Assembly: GCF_000236035.1 (NCBI RefSeq)
Contig: NZ_JH393258.1
Location: 1,038,970 to 1,075,597 of the forward strand
Direction: 5' to 3'
Length of the DNA: 36,628 bases
Origin: Vreelandella boliviensis LC1
Lineage (GTDB): Bacteria; Pseudomonadota; Gammaproteobacteria; Pseudomonadales; Halomonadaceae
This document shows positions 10,252-18,916 of the stretch, piece after piece. A program made the translations under genes and the position numbers. The notes below the pieces were generated by a model. That model was not told the origin of the DNA and searched no databases. It saw only the letters and a list, made by a program, of their open reading frames with translations. Numbering within the stretch: the stretch's first letter is position 1; the number at the start of each line of letters is the position of its first letter.

Positions 10252-10286
10252 AAGATGACAACCAGGTGACACTTATTTGTCATCTT
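10252..10286. promoter_or_regulatory. Inverted repeat with a Pho-box-like pair upstream of ppk1
   Basis: AAGATGACAA (10252-10261) and TTGTCATCTT (10277-10286) form a perfect 10-base inverted repeat. In addition TGACA occurs at 10256 and 10267, an 11-base spacing; read on the minus strand it gives TGTCACCTGGTTGTCAT, which resembles the PhoB box (two TGTCA-type heptamers at 11-base period). The site lies between hemB and ppk1. It could be a PhoB site for ppk1, or merely the hemB 3' hairpin (there is no U-tract after it). A -10-like TATGAT at 10323-10328 follows. Confidence 0.4.
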
Positions 10287-10360
10287 CTCCCCGCATACTG
10301 CACTGATATACAAGTATCAGGCTATGATACCTTCGAGCTATCAACGCGGGGAGATCCACT

Positions 10361-12550
10361 ATGGACGAGCAAGCTTCAGATTCTTTACCACTATCGTCTA
10401 CTGATCACACCAGCAGCGACAGCGATATGCCGCTACGGATTAACCGCACACCAACCGGCGTTCAAGCGCGTGAAGCGCTGCCTGAAACCGATCTTGATGA
10501 TACCCAGCTCTACTTCAACCGTGAGCTGTCGCACCTACAGTTCAATATCCGAGTGCTGGAACAGGCGTTAGACGACGCCCACCCGCTGCTCAACCGGTTG
10601 ATGTTCCTGCTGATTTTTTCTTCCAACATGGATGAGTTTTTCGAGATTCGTGTGGCGGGCTTGAAGCATCAAATTGCCCTGGGCGACGACACCACCGCCG
10701 CCGATGGCCGCCTGCCCAAAGCGGTGTTGGGGGAGATTTCGCAGCTTGCTCACGCGCAAATTGACCGCCAGTACCAGATACTCAACGACACCTTACTGCC
10801 CGCGCTGGAAACCCATGGGCTGCGTTTTCGTCGCCGCGATCAGTGGACTAATAAGCAGAAAGCCTGGGTTAAGACATTTTTCGATAACGAAATTATGCCG
10901 GTCATCAGCCCGATAGGTCTCGACCCCTCGCACCCCTTCCCGCGCCTAGTTAATAAAAGCCTCAATTTTATTGTTGAGCTGGAAGGTAAAGATGCTTTTG
11001 GCCGCGCTGGTGGTATGGCAATTCTACCCGCGCCGCGTTCGCTGCCGCGCCTGATGGCGCTGCCCAAGGAGCTGTGCGAAGAGGGTTTCTCTGAGTATGT
11101 TTTCCTCTCATCGATGATTCATGCCCACGCCGAGGAGCTATTTCCTGGCATGAGCGTGCGTGGCTGCTACCAATTCCGGCTGACCCGCAACGCGGATATG
11201 AGCGTTGACCCTGAGGAGGTCTCGGATCTCGCCTCGGCGCTGCGCGGTGAGCTACTGGCACGCCGCTACGGCAGCGGCGTACGCTTGGAAGTCGCCGACA
11301 GCTGCCCCGATGACTTAATCAACTTTTTGCTGCGCCAGTTTGAGCTCGAGAGCGGCGATCTATATCGCGTTAAAGGGCCGGTCAACTTAACCCGCATGAT
11401 GTCGGTACTAGGCGACGTGGATCGCCCCGAACTGCTCTACCGGCCGTTTACCCCCAGCATTCCCAAAGCACTCAAAGCGGGTAGCCTGTTTGACGCTATC
11501 GCCAAGAACGACATTCTGCTCCATCACCCCTTCCAGTCGTTTACGCCGATTGAAGACCTGCTGCGCGAAGCCGCCCGTGACCCTCATGTACTGGCGGTGA
11601 AGCAGACCCTTTACCGCACGGGTGCCGACTCGGCCATTGTTAATGCCCTGGTGGAAGCGGCTAGCCAGGGTAAGGAAGTCACCGTGGTCATTGAGCTGCG
11701 CGCGCGCTTTGATGAAGCCGACAACTTACAGCTGGCTTCACGCCTGCAGGAAGCCGGGGCGATCGTTGTCTACGGTATTATGGCTTACAAAACCCACGCC
11801 AAAATGCTGCACATTGTGCGCCGTGAGAAAGGTGAGCTGTGCTACTACGCCCACCTGGGCACCGGCAACTATCACGCTAAAACCGCCAAACTGTATACCG
11901 ACTACAGCCTGCTGACCGCCAACAAAGCGCTATGTGCAGATGTGCATAAGGTGTTTCAGCAGTTGTCGGGGATGGGCCGCGCGCGCAAAATCGACACGCT
12001 ATTGCATGCGCCTTTCACACTGCATGAGCGGTTGGTGGCAATGATCGACCGGGAAGCGCAGATAGCGCGTAAGGGAAAGCGCGGGCATATCATCATTAAG
12101 TGCAACTCGTTAACTGAGCCCAAGCTTATCAAGGCGCTCTACCGTGCCTCCCAGGCGGGGGTTGAGTGCGACTTGATTATTCGCGGCATGTGCTGTTTGA
12201 AACCCGGCATACCGGGCGTCTCAGACAACATTCGCGTGCGCTCGATTATTGGCCGTTTGCTGGAACATACTCGGGTATTCCACTTCCACAATGATGGCAA
12301 GTCGGAGACTTGGTGCTCAAGCGCCGACTTTATGTCGCGCAATATGTTTCACCGCGTGGAGACCTGCTTTCCGTTACTAGACAAGAAGCTCGCCACCCGA
12401 GTGCGTAAAGACCTAGAGACCTACCTGGTGGATAACTGCCAGAGCTGGCTGCTCCAGACCGACGGCAGCTACCGACTCCAGGATCCGGGTGACAGCGATG
12501 CCATCAGTGCCCAGGAAACGCTGCTCTACGCTTATGCATCGAAAAGCTAA
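10361..12550 (+). CDS. ppk1: PPK1, polyphosphate kinase
   Basis: Reversibly polymerises the gamma-phosphate of ATP into inorganic polyphosphate, at the inner membrane. The 729 residues are a little longer than usual because of a polar N-terminal extension of about 45 residues before the N domain (YFNRELSHLQFNIRVLEQA). The head domain follows (LMFLLIFSSNMDEFFEIRVAG). The two phospholipase-D-like C domains contain the autophosphorylated histidine at H479 in MAYKTHAKML, the GTGNYHAKTAKLYTDYSLLT motif and the second histidine in TRVFHFHNDG. GGGGAG lies about 8 bases before the ATG. It appears monocistronic; no ppx follows within the window. Polyphosphate is commonly linked to phosphate and stress control. 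Confidence 0.98.
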   Translation: MDEQASDSLPLSSTDHTSSDSDMPLRINRTPTGVQAREALPETDLDDTQLYFNRELSHLQFNIRVLEQALDDAHPLLNRLMFLLIFSSNMDEFFEIRVAGLKHQIALGDDTTAADGRLPKAVLGEISQLAHAQIDRQYQILNDTLLPALETHGLRFRRRDQWTNKQKAWVKTFFDNEIMPVISPIGLDPSHPFPRLVNKSLNFIVELEGKDAFGRAGGMAILPAPRSLPRLMALPKELCEEGFSEYVFLSSMIHAHAEELFPGMSVRGCYQFRLTRNADMSVDPEEVSDLASALRGELLARRYGSGVRLEVADSCPDDLINFLLRQFELESGDLYRVKGPVNLTRMMSVLGDVDRPELLYRPFTPSIPKALKAGSLFDAIAKNDILLHHPFQSFTPIEDLLREAARDPHVLAVKQTLYRTGADSAIVNALVEAASQGKEVTVVIELRARFDEADNLQLASRLQEAGAIVVYGIMAYKTHAKMLHIVRREKGELCYYAHLGTGNYHAKTAKLYTDYSLLTANKALCADVHKVFQQLSGMGRARKIDTLLHAPFTLHERLVAMIDREAQIARKGKRGHIIIKCNSLTEPKLIKALYRASQAGVECDLIIRGMCCLKPGIPGVSDNIRVRSIIGRLLEHTRVFHFHNDGKSETWCSSADFMSRNMFHRVETCFPLLDKKLATRVRKDLETYLVDNCQSWLLQTDGSYRLQDPGDSDAISAQETLLYAYASKS

Positions 12551-12569
12551 AAGCTAAAAGCTAAAAGCT
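12542..12569. repeat. 7-bp tandem repeat (AAAAGCT x4) at the ppk1 end
   Basis: Four perfect copies of AAAAGCT span 12542-12569 and include the ppk1 stop codon, followed by a degenerate GAAAGC. Such an array is prone to slippage, but the stop occurs early in the first copies, so length changes would not alter the protein. Confidence 0.9.
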
Positions 12570-12602
12570 GAAAGCCCACAGCGCTGAGGCCGGTTTTGGC
12601 AA

Positions 12603-12751
12603 GGTCTGAATCAACCCGTAGCGGGGGTCTTTCGCCATGGACGGAGAATGTTCCCAACAATTCCGGCATTTCCGCCATCCATGGCGGTCAGCTGGCGAAA
12701 GTAGCGCCCAGGGAGGGGTTAACAGCGCCCCCGCAGAGGGTTGTTCAGACC
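12603..12751. repeat. Nested palindromic element between ppk1 and metE (REP/BIME-like or structured RNA)
   Basis: The gap between the convergent ppk1 and metE ends holds successive inverted arms in register: GGTCTGAA (12603-12610) with TTCAGACC (12744-12751); CAACCC (12612-12617) with GGGTTG (12738-12743); GCGGGGG (12621-12627) with CCCCCGC (12728-12734); CTTTCGCCA (12629-12637) with TGGCGAAAG (12693-12701). An inner hairpin CCGCCAT/ATGGCGG sits at 12672-12687. A competing pairing, CGCCATGGA (12634-12642) with TCCATGGCG (12678-12686), is also perfect. A short open frame inside it has no family resemblance. Its position at two gene ends fits a repetitive extragenic palindrome, but copy number cannot be seen from one window. 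Confidence 0.75.
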
Positions 12752-12778
12752 GCGTTGAAGCACTTTGCTATTGATCGT

Positions 12779-15076
12779 TTACGAGTAGCGTTGGCGGAGC
12801 ACCTTGGCGGCTTCCACCATATTGGCTAGCGCTGGCTCCACTTCCGCCCAACCACGGGTTTTTAGGCCGCAGTCCGGGTTTACCCACAGCCGTTCGGCGG
12901 GGATTTTTTCCAGGGCTTTTTCCATCAAATCGACCATCCAGCTCACCTCAGGAATGTTGGGGGTGTGGATATCGTAAACCCCTGGCCCGATTTCGTTGGG
13001 ATACGCGAAGTCCTGGAAGGCGTCCAGCAGGTGCATATCCGAACGCGACGTTTCGATGGTGATCACATCGGCATCAAGTGCTGCAATCGCGCCAATGATG
13101 TCGTTAAACTCCGAGTAGCACATATGGGTATGAATCTGAGTAGCATTGCCAACGCCTGCGGCACTCAATTGGAAGCTCTCTACCGCCCAATCAAGGTACG
13201 ACTGCCACTCATGCTGGCGCAGCGGTAACCCTTCGCGCAGCGCTGGCTCATCAATTTGAATAATGTTGATCCCGGCTTTTTCTAGATCCAACACTTCATC
13301 GCGCAGCGCCAAGGCAATCTGGCGGCAGGTGGTTTCCCGCGGCTGGTCATCGCGCACAAACGACCACTGAAGAATCGTCACAGGGCCGGTCAGCATACCC
13401 TTCATGGGTTTGTCGGTCAGGGTTTGGGCGTATTCGCTCCAACGCACCGTCATCGGGGCGGGGCGCGATACATCACCGAAGATCACCGGCGGTTTAACGC
13501 AGCGTGAACCGTAGCTCTGCACCCAGCCAAACCGAGTAAAGTCAAAGCCCTCAAGCTGCTCGCCAAAGTACTCCACCATGTCATTACGTTCGGCTTCACC
13601 ATGCACCGGCACATCGATAGCCAAGGCTTGCTGGCGCTCTACGGCGTAAGCAATTTCAGCCTGCATACGGGCTTCGTAGTCGGCCAGCGACAGCTCACCG
13701 GCTTTAAACGCGCGCCGGGCGGCTCGAATTTCATCGGTTTGCGGGAAAGAGCCAATCGTCGTGGTGGGGAATAGCGGCAGCTTAAGAGCCCGTCGCTGAG
13801 CCTCTGCGCGGACGGTGTAAGGCGCCTGGCGCTGGCTATCGGCGGGGCTAATCGCCGCCAAACGCTCACTGACCACTTCTTGATGAATACGGGTTGATTC
13901 TCGCCGGGCATCCAGGGCTCGAGTGGCCTGATCCAGGCGCTGCTCGTCGGCAGGCGTGGCGCGGTTATCGATCAAGCGCGCCAGGGTGACCACCTCGTCA
14001 AGCTTCTGCCGCGCGAAGGCCAGCCAGCTGATCAGCTCATCACCAAGCTCCGTTTCCTGCGCCAAATCTACCGGCACATGGAGTAGTGAGCAGCTTGGGG
14101 CCAGCCAAAGCCGCTGGCCCAAACGCACTTTTAACGGCAGCAGGCGTTCGCGCAATGCTGCCAAATCGGCCCGCCAGATATTGCGGCCATCTACAAACCC
14201 GATTGATAGCACCTGATGCGGGCCAAGGCGGTCAATCACGCTTTCTATCTGCTGCGGCGCGCGCACGGTATCAATGTGTAACCCAGCCACGGGCAAGCGG
14301 GTCGCCAGCGAGAGATTGTCGCCCAATCCGCCGAAGTAAGTGGCTAGCAATAGCTTTAGCGGCGCTGACTGAAGGCGGTGATAAGCCCGCTCAAACGCCT
14401 GCTGCCATGCCAGCGGGAGATCCTGCACCAGCGCTGGCTCATCCAATTGAACCCACTCAATACCCTGGGTGGCGAGCCGCGCTAATATTTCACCGTACAC
14501 ATTAAGCACGCTGTCGAGCAGCGTCAGGCGGTCAAAATCACCGCCTTTGGTTTTGCCCAGCCACAGCCAGGTCAGCGGGCCCGTCAACGTTACCTTGGGG
14601 GTGAAACCCGCGCGTAACGCTTCATCCACTTCATTAAATAGGCGATTGGAGGCCAGGGTAAAGGTTTGCCCTTCGTGCAGTTCGGGCACGAGGTAGTGGT
14701 AGTTAGTATCGAAGTACTTGGTCATTTCACAGGCCGCGGCGGGCTCACCGCTGGGCGCCCGACCACGTGCCATGCGGAAGGCGGTATCAAGGTCGATATC
14801 GCCACCCGCAATCTCTGTTTGGGCATTAAAGCGTGCTGGCACCGCCCCCAGCGCCACTGATACGTTAAGCACTTGATCGTAAAAGGCGAAATCGCCCACG
14901 CTAACGAAATCCAAACCCGCGTCTTGCTGCGCCTGCCAGTGGCGCAAACGCAGCTCACGGCCGATGCTTTCAAGCTCGCTACGCGTGCACTCGCCCTTCC
15001 AGTAAGCCTCAGTGGCTTTTTTTAGCTCGCGCTGGGCGCCGATGCGGGGATAGCCGAGAATATGAGAAACTGTCAT
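12779..15076 (-). CDS. metE: MetE, cobalamin-independent methionine synthase
   Basis: Transfers the methyl group of 5-methyltetrahydropteroyl-triglutamate to homocysteine, the last step of methionine synthesis. The 765 residues match the family's two-barrel structure. The zinc ligands of the C-terminal barrel are all present at H651, C653 (THMCYSEF), E675 and C736 ([11 protein letters not shown]). [12 protein letters not shown] marks the start of the second half, and [13 protein letters not shown] the start of the first. The frame extends to 15124 upstream, but 15076 gives the family start. The gene is divergent from metR, its expected activator. Confidence 0.98.
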   Translation of the reverse strand: MTVSHILGYPRIGAQRELKKATEAYWKGECTRSELESIGRELRLRHWQAQQDAGLDFVSVGDFAFYDQVLNVSVALGAVPARFNAQTEIAGGDIDLDTAFRMARGRAPSGEPAAACEMTKYFDTNYHYLVPELHEGQTFTLASNRLFNEVDEALRAGFTPKVTLTGPLTWLWLGKTKGGDFDRLTLLDSVLNVYGEILARLATQGIEWVQLDEPALVQDLPLAWQQAFERAYHRLQSAPLKLLLATYFGGLGDNLSLATRLPVAGLHIDTVRAPQQIESVIDRLGPHQVLSIGFVDGRNIWRADLAALRERLLPLKVRLGQRLWLAPSCSLLHVPVDLAQETELGDELISWLAFARQKLDEVVTLARLIDNRATPADEQRLDQATRALDARRESTRIHQEVVSERLAAISPADSQRQAPYTVRAEAQRRALKLPLFPTTTIGSFPQTDEIRAARRAFKAGELSLADYEARMQAEIAYAVERQQALAIDVPVHGEAERNDMVEYFGEQLEGFDFTRFGWVQSYGSRCVKPPVIFGDVSRPAPMTVRWSEYAQTLTDKPMKGMLTGPVTILQWSFVRDDQPRETTCRQIALALRDEVLDLEKAGINIIQIDEPALREGLPLRQHEWQSYLDWAVESFQLSAAGVGNATQIHTHMCYSEFNDIIGAIAALDADVITIETSRSDMHLLDAFQDFAYPNEIGPGVYDIHTPNIPEVSWMVDLMEKALEKIPAERLWVNPDCGLKTRGWAEVEPALANMVEAAKVLRQRYS

Positions 15077-15092
15077 GATGAACCCTACCAAC

Positions 15093-15106
15093 GTGAATAA
15101 TTTCAC
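15093..15106. promoter_or_regulatory. MetR-box-like inverted repeat near the metE start
   Basis: GTGAATAATTTCAC has arms GTGAA and TTCAC around four bases. The MetR consensus is TGAA-N5-TTCA, so the half-sites match exactly but the spacer is one base short. It lies 16 bases upstream of the metE ATG, between metE and metR. Confidence 0.4.
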
Positions 15107-15160
15107 ACAGTCTGGGCACCACACCTTAGTGAATCAAACTAAAGTTTCTAATAGTAAAGA

Positions 15161-15173
15161 TGAAAAATACTCA
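15161..15173. promoter_or_regulatory. Second MetR-box-like site in the metE-metR gap
   Basis: TGAAAAATACTCA fits TGAA-N5-TTCA with one mismatch (CTCA for TTCA). The correct 13-base length and its place 34 bases before the metR ATG make it a reasonable MetR operator candidate for divergent control, but it is AT-rich sequence and may match by chance. Confidence 0.35.
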
Positions 15174-15179
15174 CAATGC

Positions 15180-15216
15180 TTGAGCCACTATAGGATTGAG
15201 CCACTACATGATTGAG
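15180..15216. repeat. 16-bp direct repeat overlapping the metR start
   Basis: TTGAGCCACTATAGGA (15180-15195) is followed by TTGAGCCACTACATGA (15196-15211) and a third partial TTGAG (15212-15216). The second copy contains the metR ATG, so the duplication created both an extra in-frame TTG and the spacing upstream of the start. Confidence 0.8.
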
Positions 15217-16146
15217 TTACGACACCTACGCACGCTGCTGGCGCTGCGCGAAACCGGCTCTCTGGTCGATGCTGCCGATCGCGTGCATTTGACCCAATCG
15301 GCGCTATCGCACCAGCTCAAGGATCTTGAGAGCCGCGTGGACAGCGCGCTGTTTGTGCGTAAAACACGCCCGGTAGAATTCACCCGCGCGGGGCTGCGCC
15401 TACTCGCCCTGGCCGACCAGGTGCTACCGGAAGTACGCAAGGCGGAGCGTGATTTGGCACGTTTGGCAGGCACCGAGCAAGGGCGTTTGCATATGGCCAT
15501 CGAGTGTCACAGCTGCTTTCAATGGCTGATGCCCACGGTGGATTATTTTCGCGATCACTGGCCTGAGGTGGAAATCGACATTCCCAGCGGCCATCACTTC
15601 GACCCACTGCCGGCGCTTGCCCGCGAGCAGCTGGATCTGGTCATCACCGCCGACCCCCAGCCCCTTGAGGGCATTCACTACGCGCCGCTGTTTCACTATG
15701 AGGGGCTATTGGCCGTCGCCCGACAACACCCTTTTGCAGGCGGGGGGTTTATAGAACCCCAGGCACTGGCTGAGGAAACCTTGATTACCTACCCCGTTGA
15801 GCAGTCGCGGCTGGATATTTTCACCCAGTTTTTGCAGCCCGCGAATGTGCGCCCTAAGGAGATCCGCACCGCTGAATTGACGATTATGATGATGCAGTTG
15901 GTGGCCAGCGGGCGCGGCGTCTGCGCGCTGCCCAACTGGGCGCTAACCGAGTATTTAGAGCGCGATTACGTTAGCGCGGTGAAGCTAGGCGAGCATGGGG
16001 TATGGAGCACGCTGTATGCGGCGATTCGCGAAGAGACCCGAGAAGCGCCGTGGATGCAGGATTTCTTACGCACTGCGCGGGAGACCTCCTTTGCAGTGCT
16101 AACGGGGGTTAAACCGGCGGATCGCGACGCGGAACCAGCAGCGTAA
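15208..16146 (+). CDS. metR: MetR, LysR-family activator of methionine genes
   Basis: LysR-type regulator that in E. coli activates metE and related genes with homocysteine as co-inducer. The 312 residues show the N-terminal winged helix-turn-helix (LRHLRTLLALRETGSLVDAA, then LTQSALSHQLKDLESR) and a C-terminal periplasmic-binding-like effector domain. The N-terminus (MIELRHLRTLLALRETGSL) is close to E. coli MetR. The ATG at 15208 is chosen on that similarity; an in-frame TTG at 15196 has AGGA abutting it and is the alternative. It is divergent from metE, the classic arrangement. Its 3' end overlaps the oppositely oriented kinase gene by 38 bases. Confidence 0.95.
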   Translation: MIELRHLRTLLALRETGSLVDAADRVHLTQSALSHQLKDLESRVDSALFVRKTRPVEFTRAGLRLLALADQVLPEVRKAERDLARLAGTEQGRLHMAIECHSCFQWLMPTVDYFRDHWPEVEIDIPSGHHFDPLPALAREQLDLVITADPQPLEGIHYAPLFHYEGLLAVARQHPFAGGGFIEPQALAEETLITYPVEQSRLDIFTQFLQPANVRPKEIRTAELTIMMMQLVASGRGVCALPNWALTEYLERDYVSAVKLGEHGVWSTLYAAIREETREAPWMQDFLRTARETSFAVLTGVKPADRDAEPAA

Positions 16147-17734
16147 AGCGCGCACCGCCTAAGGTGGGACTGGTATCGATGGTCACGCTGCCGCCGTGCC
16201 CGGCCATTATTTTCTGTACAATCGAAAGCCCTAACCCGTAGCCGCCGGAGCTGCGGGCGCGGCTGTCGTCCAACCGGGCAAAGGGTTTGAAAATATCCGC
16301 CCGCGCTTCCGGCGGAATACCAGGGCCATCATCCTCGACATCGATACGCACCAGATTGGGTTCATCCCAAAGTTGAATCACCACCTGGGACTTGGCATGA
16401 CGGCAGGCATTTCCGACTAAATTCTGCACCGCGCGCTGGAGATAGCGCGGCTCCGCTAAGAGCTCGATTTCAGGCCCATGGGCAAGCGTCAGCGTTAGGC
16501 CTTTATGCAGCGGCGACAGCGTATCAATCACCCTTTCCGCCATACCCCGGCACTCTACCAGCGCCGTTTCAAGCTCGGCCCCGTTAACTGTTTCCCCACC
16601 TAGCCGTGCATAGGTAAGGATTTCATCGACTAATTCATCGAGTTCGGCAATATCCGCATCAATGCCCTGAAGCTGGCGGCGAATGGCGGGCTGATCGGTC
16701 ATATCCTCGACCATCTGCACAGCAAAGCGAATGCGCGCTACGGGGGTACGAAGTTCGTGGGAAACCGCCCGAATCATCTCCTGCTGACCACGCAGCAGGC
16801 TCTGCACCTGATTGGCCATACCGTTAAACGCCATGCCCAAGCGGCCTAAAAAGTCACCGCTCTCTACTTTCACACGGGTTTCCAGGCGGCCGCTGGCAAT
16901 CCTCGTGGCGGCCAGTTCCAGCCGTGCCATGCGGGCTTCAATGCTGCGCATAATCAAATAGATAATCAGACTAAGAACAATCATCAGCCCCACCAGGAGA
17001 GGCAGATGTAAATTTAGTGGAAGGGTGTCGCCGCGGGAAAGAGGCCCCGCTTGCAGCCATTGTGACTCGCTTGGCAACTGCTCGCTTGGTAACTGCTGGC
17101 TTGGCACCTGATAGAGCAGCGTAATTGACAGCTTATCGGAGACTAGCTTAGTGATGACGTTACCGCTGGCCAGTTGGGCCTGCTGCTGCGCCGTTAGCCC
17201 CACAGGCAACGACGACAAAAGCTGCAACGGCCAACTCCCTTGGCGTAATTGGGCAATGCGGGCATCACGCTCTTCCGCGGGCGTTGCCGCAAGCCACTCG
17301 CCGAGCAGTTCAATGCTGCCATGCCACTGGTGCTCGCTCCAGTCACCAAGACGCGCTTGTAGCAGCCAAGTTCCGCTAGGCAGGCGCTGTTGCAATAGCC
17401 AGGGGCTTTCGGCGACCAGTATTTTGCCCTGCTCCAGGCGAGACCGCTCAAAATAGCCCAACTCCGCCTCATTGATCGGCTGCAGGGTCAGTTGTAAATC
17501 GAGCTGCTCTGAAAAACGTTCAATCAGGGCATGTCGCTGTTCTACAGGCGTGGCGGCGAGCTGTTGCGTCATCAGCGACATGGGTAGCGCGGCAAGCTGC
17601 TCACGGTAGTCTTCGCGGCGCACCTGTTCGATAAAGGAACGCCCCGCTAGCGCGATGATAAACACCACTAATAGCGCGATGCCCAGCAACAAATAGAAGC
17701 GTAAAAACGAGCCGTTACTGAGCACTCGCCGCAT
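16109..17734 (-). CDS. RstB-like sensor histidine kinase
   Basis: A 541-residue inner-membrane kinase. Membrane helix 1 is at about residues 12-32 and helix 2 at about 244-263, enclosing a ~210-residue periplasmic domain. A HAMP linker follows (ARLELAATRIASGRLETRV), then the phosphoacceptor H326 in AVSHELRTPVARIRF, the N box NLVGNACRHA (438-447), G1 DVEDDGPGIP and G2 GYGLGLSIV (498-506). The layout and the adjacent regulator resemble RstB of E. coli. The ATG at 17734 is preferred over an upstream TTG at 17758 because AGAGGGA precedes it. It is cotranscribed with the regulator, whose stop lies 20 bases upstream. The ligand is unknown. Confidence 0.92.
   Translation of the reverse strand: MRRVLSNGSFLRFYLLLGIALLVVFIIALAGRSFIEQVRREDYREQLAALPMSLMTQQLAATPVEQRHALIERFSEQLDLQLTLQPINEAELGYFERSRLEQGKILVAESPWLLQQRLPSGTWLLQARLGDWSEHQWHGSIELLGEWLAATPAEERDARIAQLRQGSWPLQLLSSLPVGLTAQQQAQLASGNVITKLVSDKLSITLLYQVPSQQLPSEQLPSESQWLQAGPLSRGDTLPLNLHLPLLVGLMIVLSLIIYLIMRSIEARMARLELAATRIASGRLETRVKVESGDFLGRLGMAFNGMANQVQSLLRGQQEMIRAVSHELRTPVARIRFAVQMVEDMTDQPAIRRQLQGIDADIAELDELVDEILTYARLGGETVNGAELETALVECRGMAERVIDTLSPLHKGLTLTLAHGPEIELLAEPRYLQRAVQNLVGNACRHAKSQVVIQLWDEPNLVRIDVEDDGPGIPPEARADIFKPFARLDDSRARSSGGYGLGLSIVQKIMAGHGGSVTIDTSPTLGGARFTLLVPRRDPPV
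17069..17113. repeat. 15-bp tandem repeat inside the kinase gene
   Basis: Three in-register 15-base units, the first being GCTTGGCAACTGCTC, occupy 17069-17083, 17084-17098 and 17099-17113. They encode the QLPSE-type repeat (PSQQLPSEQLPSES) in the periplasmic domain just before membrane helix 2. Units of 15 bases keep the frame, so the copy number could vary between strains. Confidence 0.85.
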
Positions 17735-17754
17735 GATGCTGTCCCTCTGGATGA

Positions 17755-18513
17755 TCAACTGTCCTTGACGAAGAGATAACCTTTACTGCGCACGGTTTTG
17801 ATCCGGTGAGGCTGATTAGGGTCATCACCAATTTTGGGTCGAATGCGCGATACGCGTACATCAATAGAGCGGTCTTGGCCGTCGTACTTAATGCCCCGTA
17901 AGTCGCTGAATATCTCTTCACGGGTGAGCACTCGACCTGCGTTACGACCGAGTAGCCAAAGTAGGTCGAACTCGGCGCTGGTTAAGTCAATGCGCTCACC
18001 CGAGAGCCAGGCTTCGCGAGTCGCGTTATCGATCTCTAGATTTTCAAAACGCAGCCGCATCTCGCCGTCTGGGGCAGGCCCGTCGGCGCGGCGCAGTAGT
18101 GCGCGCATACGCGCCAGCAGCACCCGCGGTTGAACCGGCTTCGGCACATAGTCGTCAGCGCCCATTTCGAGACCCAAGACCTGATCAAGATCGTCGGTGC
18201 GCGCGGTTAGCATCATGATCGGGCCTGCAAAATTGGGTCTAACGCGGCGACAAATCGCTAGGCCGTCCTCCCCTGGCAGCATCAAGTCTAAAATCACCAG
18301 ATCAGGCTGTAGGGTTAAAATACGGTCGACACCTTTAGCACCGTCGGCTTCCAGCGTTACTTGGAAGCCGTTCGCTTCCAAGTAATCACGGGTAAGTTCG
18401 GCCAGACGCTGGTCATCCTCAATGATCAAAACATGATCCTGATCGGGATAGTCAGGCATTACAGACTCTTGCGACTCAAGTGCCTGAAATTGCTGTTCCA
18501 AATGATCTACCAT
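17755..18513 (-). CDS. RstA-like OmpR-family response regulator
   Basis: Phosphorylation-controlled transcription factor. The receiver domain has the acidic pair in VLIIEDDQRLAEL, the phosphoacceptor D76 in VILDLMLPGEDG (counting from the first ATG) and the conserved lysine in ADDYVPKPVQP. The C-terminal OmpR winged helix is seen in the stretch LTSAEFDLLWLLGRNAGRVL and in the DVRVSRIRPKIGDD recognition region. Length 252 residues from 18513. An in-frame ATG at 18459 (MPDYPDQDHVLIIEDD) would give 234 residues and is a realistic alternative, because AAAGAGG directly abuts the first ATG. The gene precedes the kinase in a two-gene operon. No RstA-type operator was recognised. Confidence 0.93.
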   Translation of the reverse strand: MVDHLEQQFQALESQESVMPDYPDQDHVLIIEDDQRLAELTRDYLEANGFQVTLEADGAKGVDRILTLQPDLVILDLMLPGEDGLAICRRVRPNFAGPIMMLTARTDDLDQVLGLEMGADDYVPKPVQPRVLLARMRALLRRADGPAPDGEMRLRFENLEIDNATREAWLSGERIDLTSAEFDLLWLLGRNAGRVLTREEIFSDLRGIKYDGQDRSIDVRVSRIRPKIGDDPNQPHRIKTVRSKGYLFVKDS

Positions 18514-18742
18514 CCTCTTTATACACTCCGCTTAGGCTGTTAATTTTTAACCCGCTCACCCGATATCAACGCAGGCGCCCCATGATTGACACTCAGGATA
18601 ACTCAAAACCATCAAAACACCCGCTTCTGTCGTTACAATTGCGCGTATTGGCTGGTGCGCGTGGCAGGAAACTTGATTCCTCCTCAAGCAAGGACTAATG
18701 TGTTAACGCTAACTGTCGACAATTTGACAGCAGGAGCCTGCC

Positions 18743-18883
18743 ATGGGAAGTAGCAAAACGAAAAGTGTCATTAAACGTGTTTACGTTCCAACTCAAGTGC
18801 GCGACCTACCCAATGGGGAGAAGTTAAAAATCCCGGGGCATTACAAGGCGCCACCCGGGGAAGGAAACGGCGCCATTGAGTAA
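18743..18883 (+). CDS. Small 46-residue protein of unknown function
   Basis: A short gene with good expression signals: AGGAG about 7 bases before the ATG, 46 codons, a TAA stop and a strong terminator 33 bases downstream. The product is basic in its first half (MGSSKTKSVIKRVYVPTQV) with a Pro/Gly-rich tail (KIPGHYKAPPGEGNGAIE), no membrane segment and no signal peptide. I do not recognise a family. The Shine-Dalgarno lies inside the small palindrome GCAGGAGCCTGC, which could partly sequester it. An inverted repeat CTGTC/GACAG (18713-18730) lies just upstream. It is divergent from the two-component operon. Its reality rests on signal arrangement rather than homology. Confidence 0.6.
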   Translation: MGSSKTKSVIKRVYVPTQVRDLPNGEKLKIPGHYKAPPGEGNGAIE

Positions 18884-18916
18884 TGTATTATTAAGCAACT
18901 ACTGCTAAAGCATATC

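Noticed and set aside
12596..12829. Open frame spanning the ppk1-metE gap
   Set aside because: It runs through the palindromic element and into metE, lacks a Shine-Dalgarno and has no protein-like features.
18582..18698. 38-codon open frame upstream of the 46-residue gene
   Set aside because: It has no good Shine-Dalgarno, and the composition is unconvincing. It stays as a possible leader but is not called.
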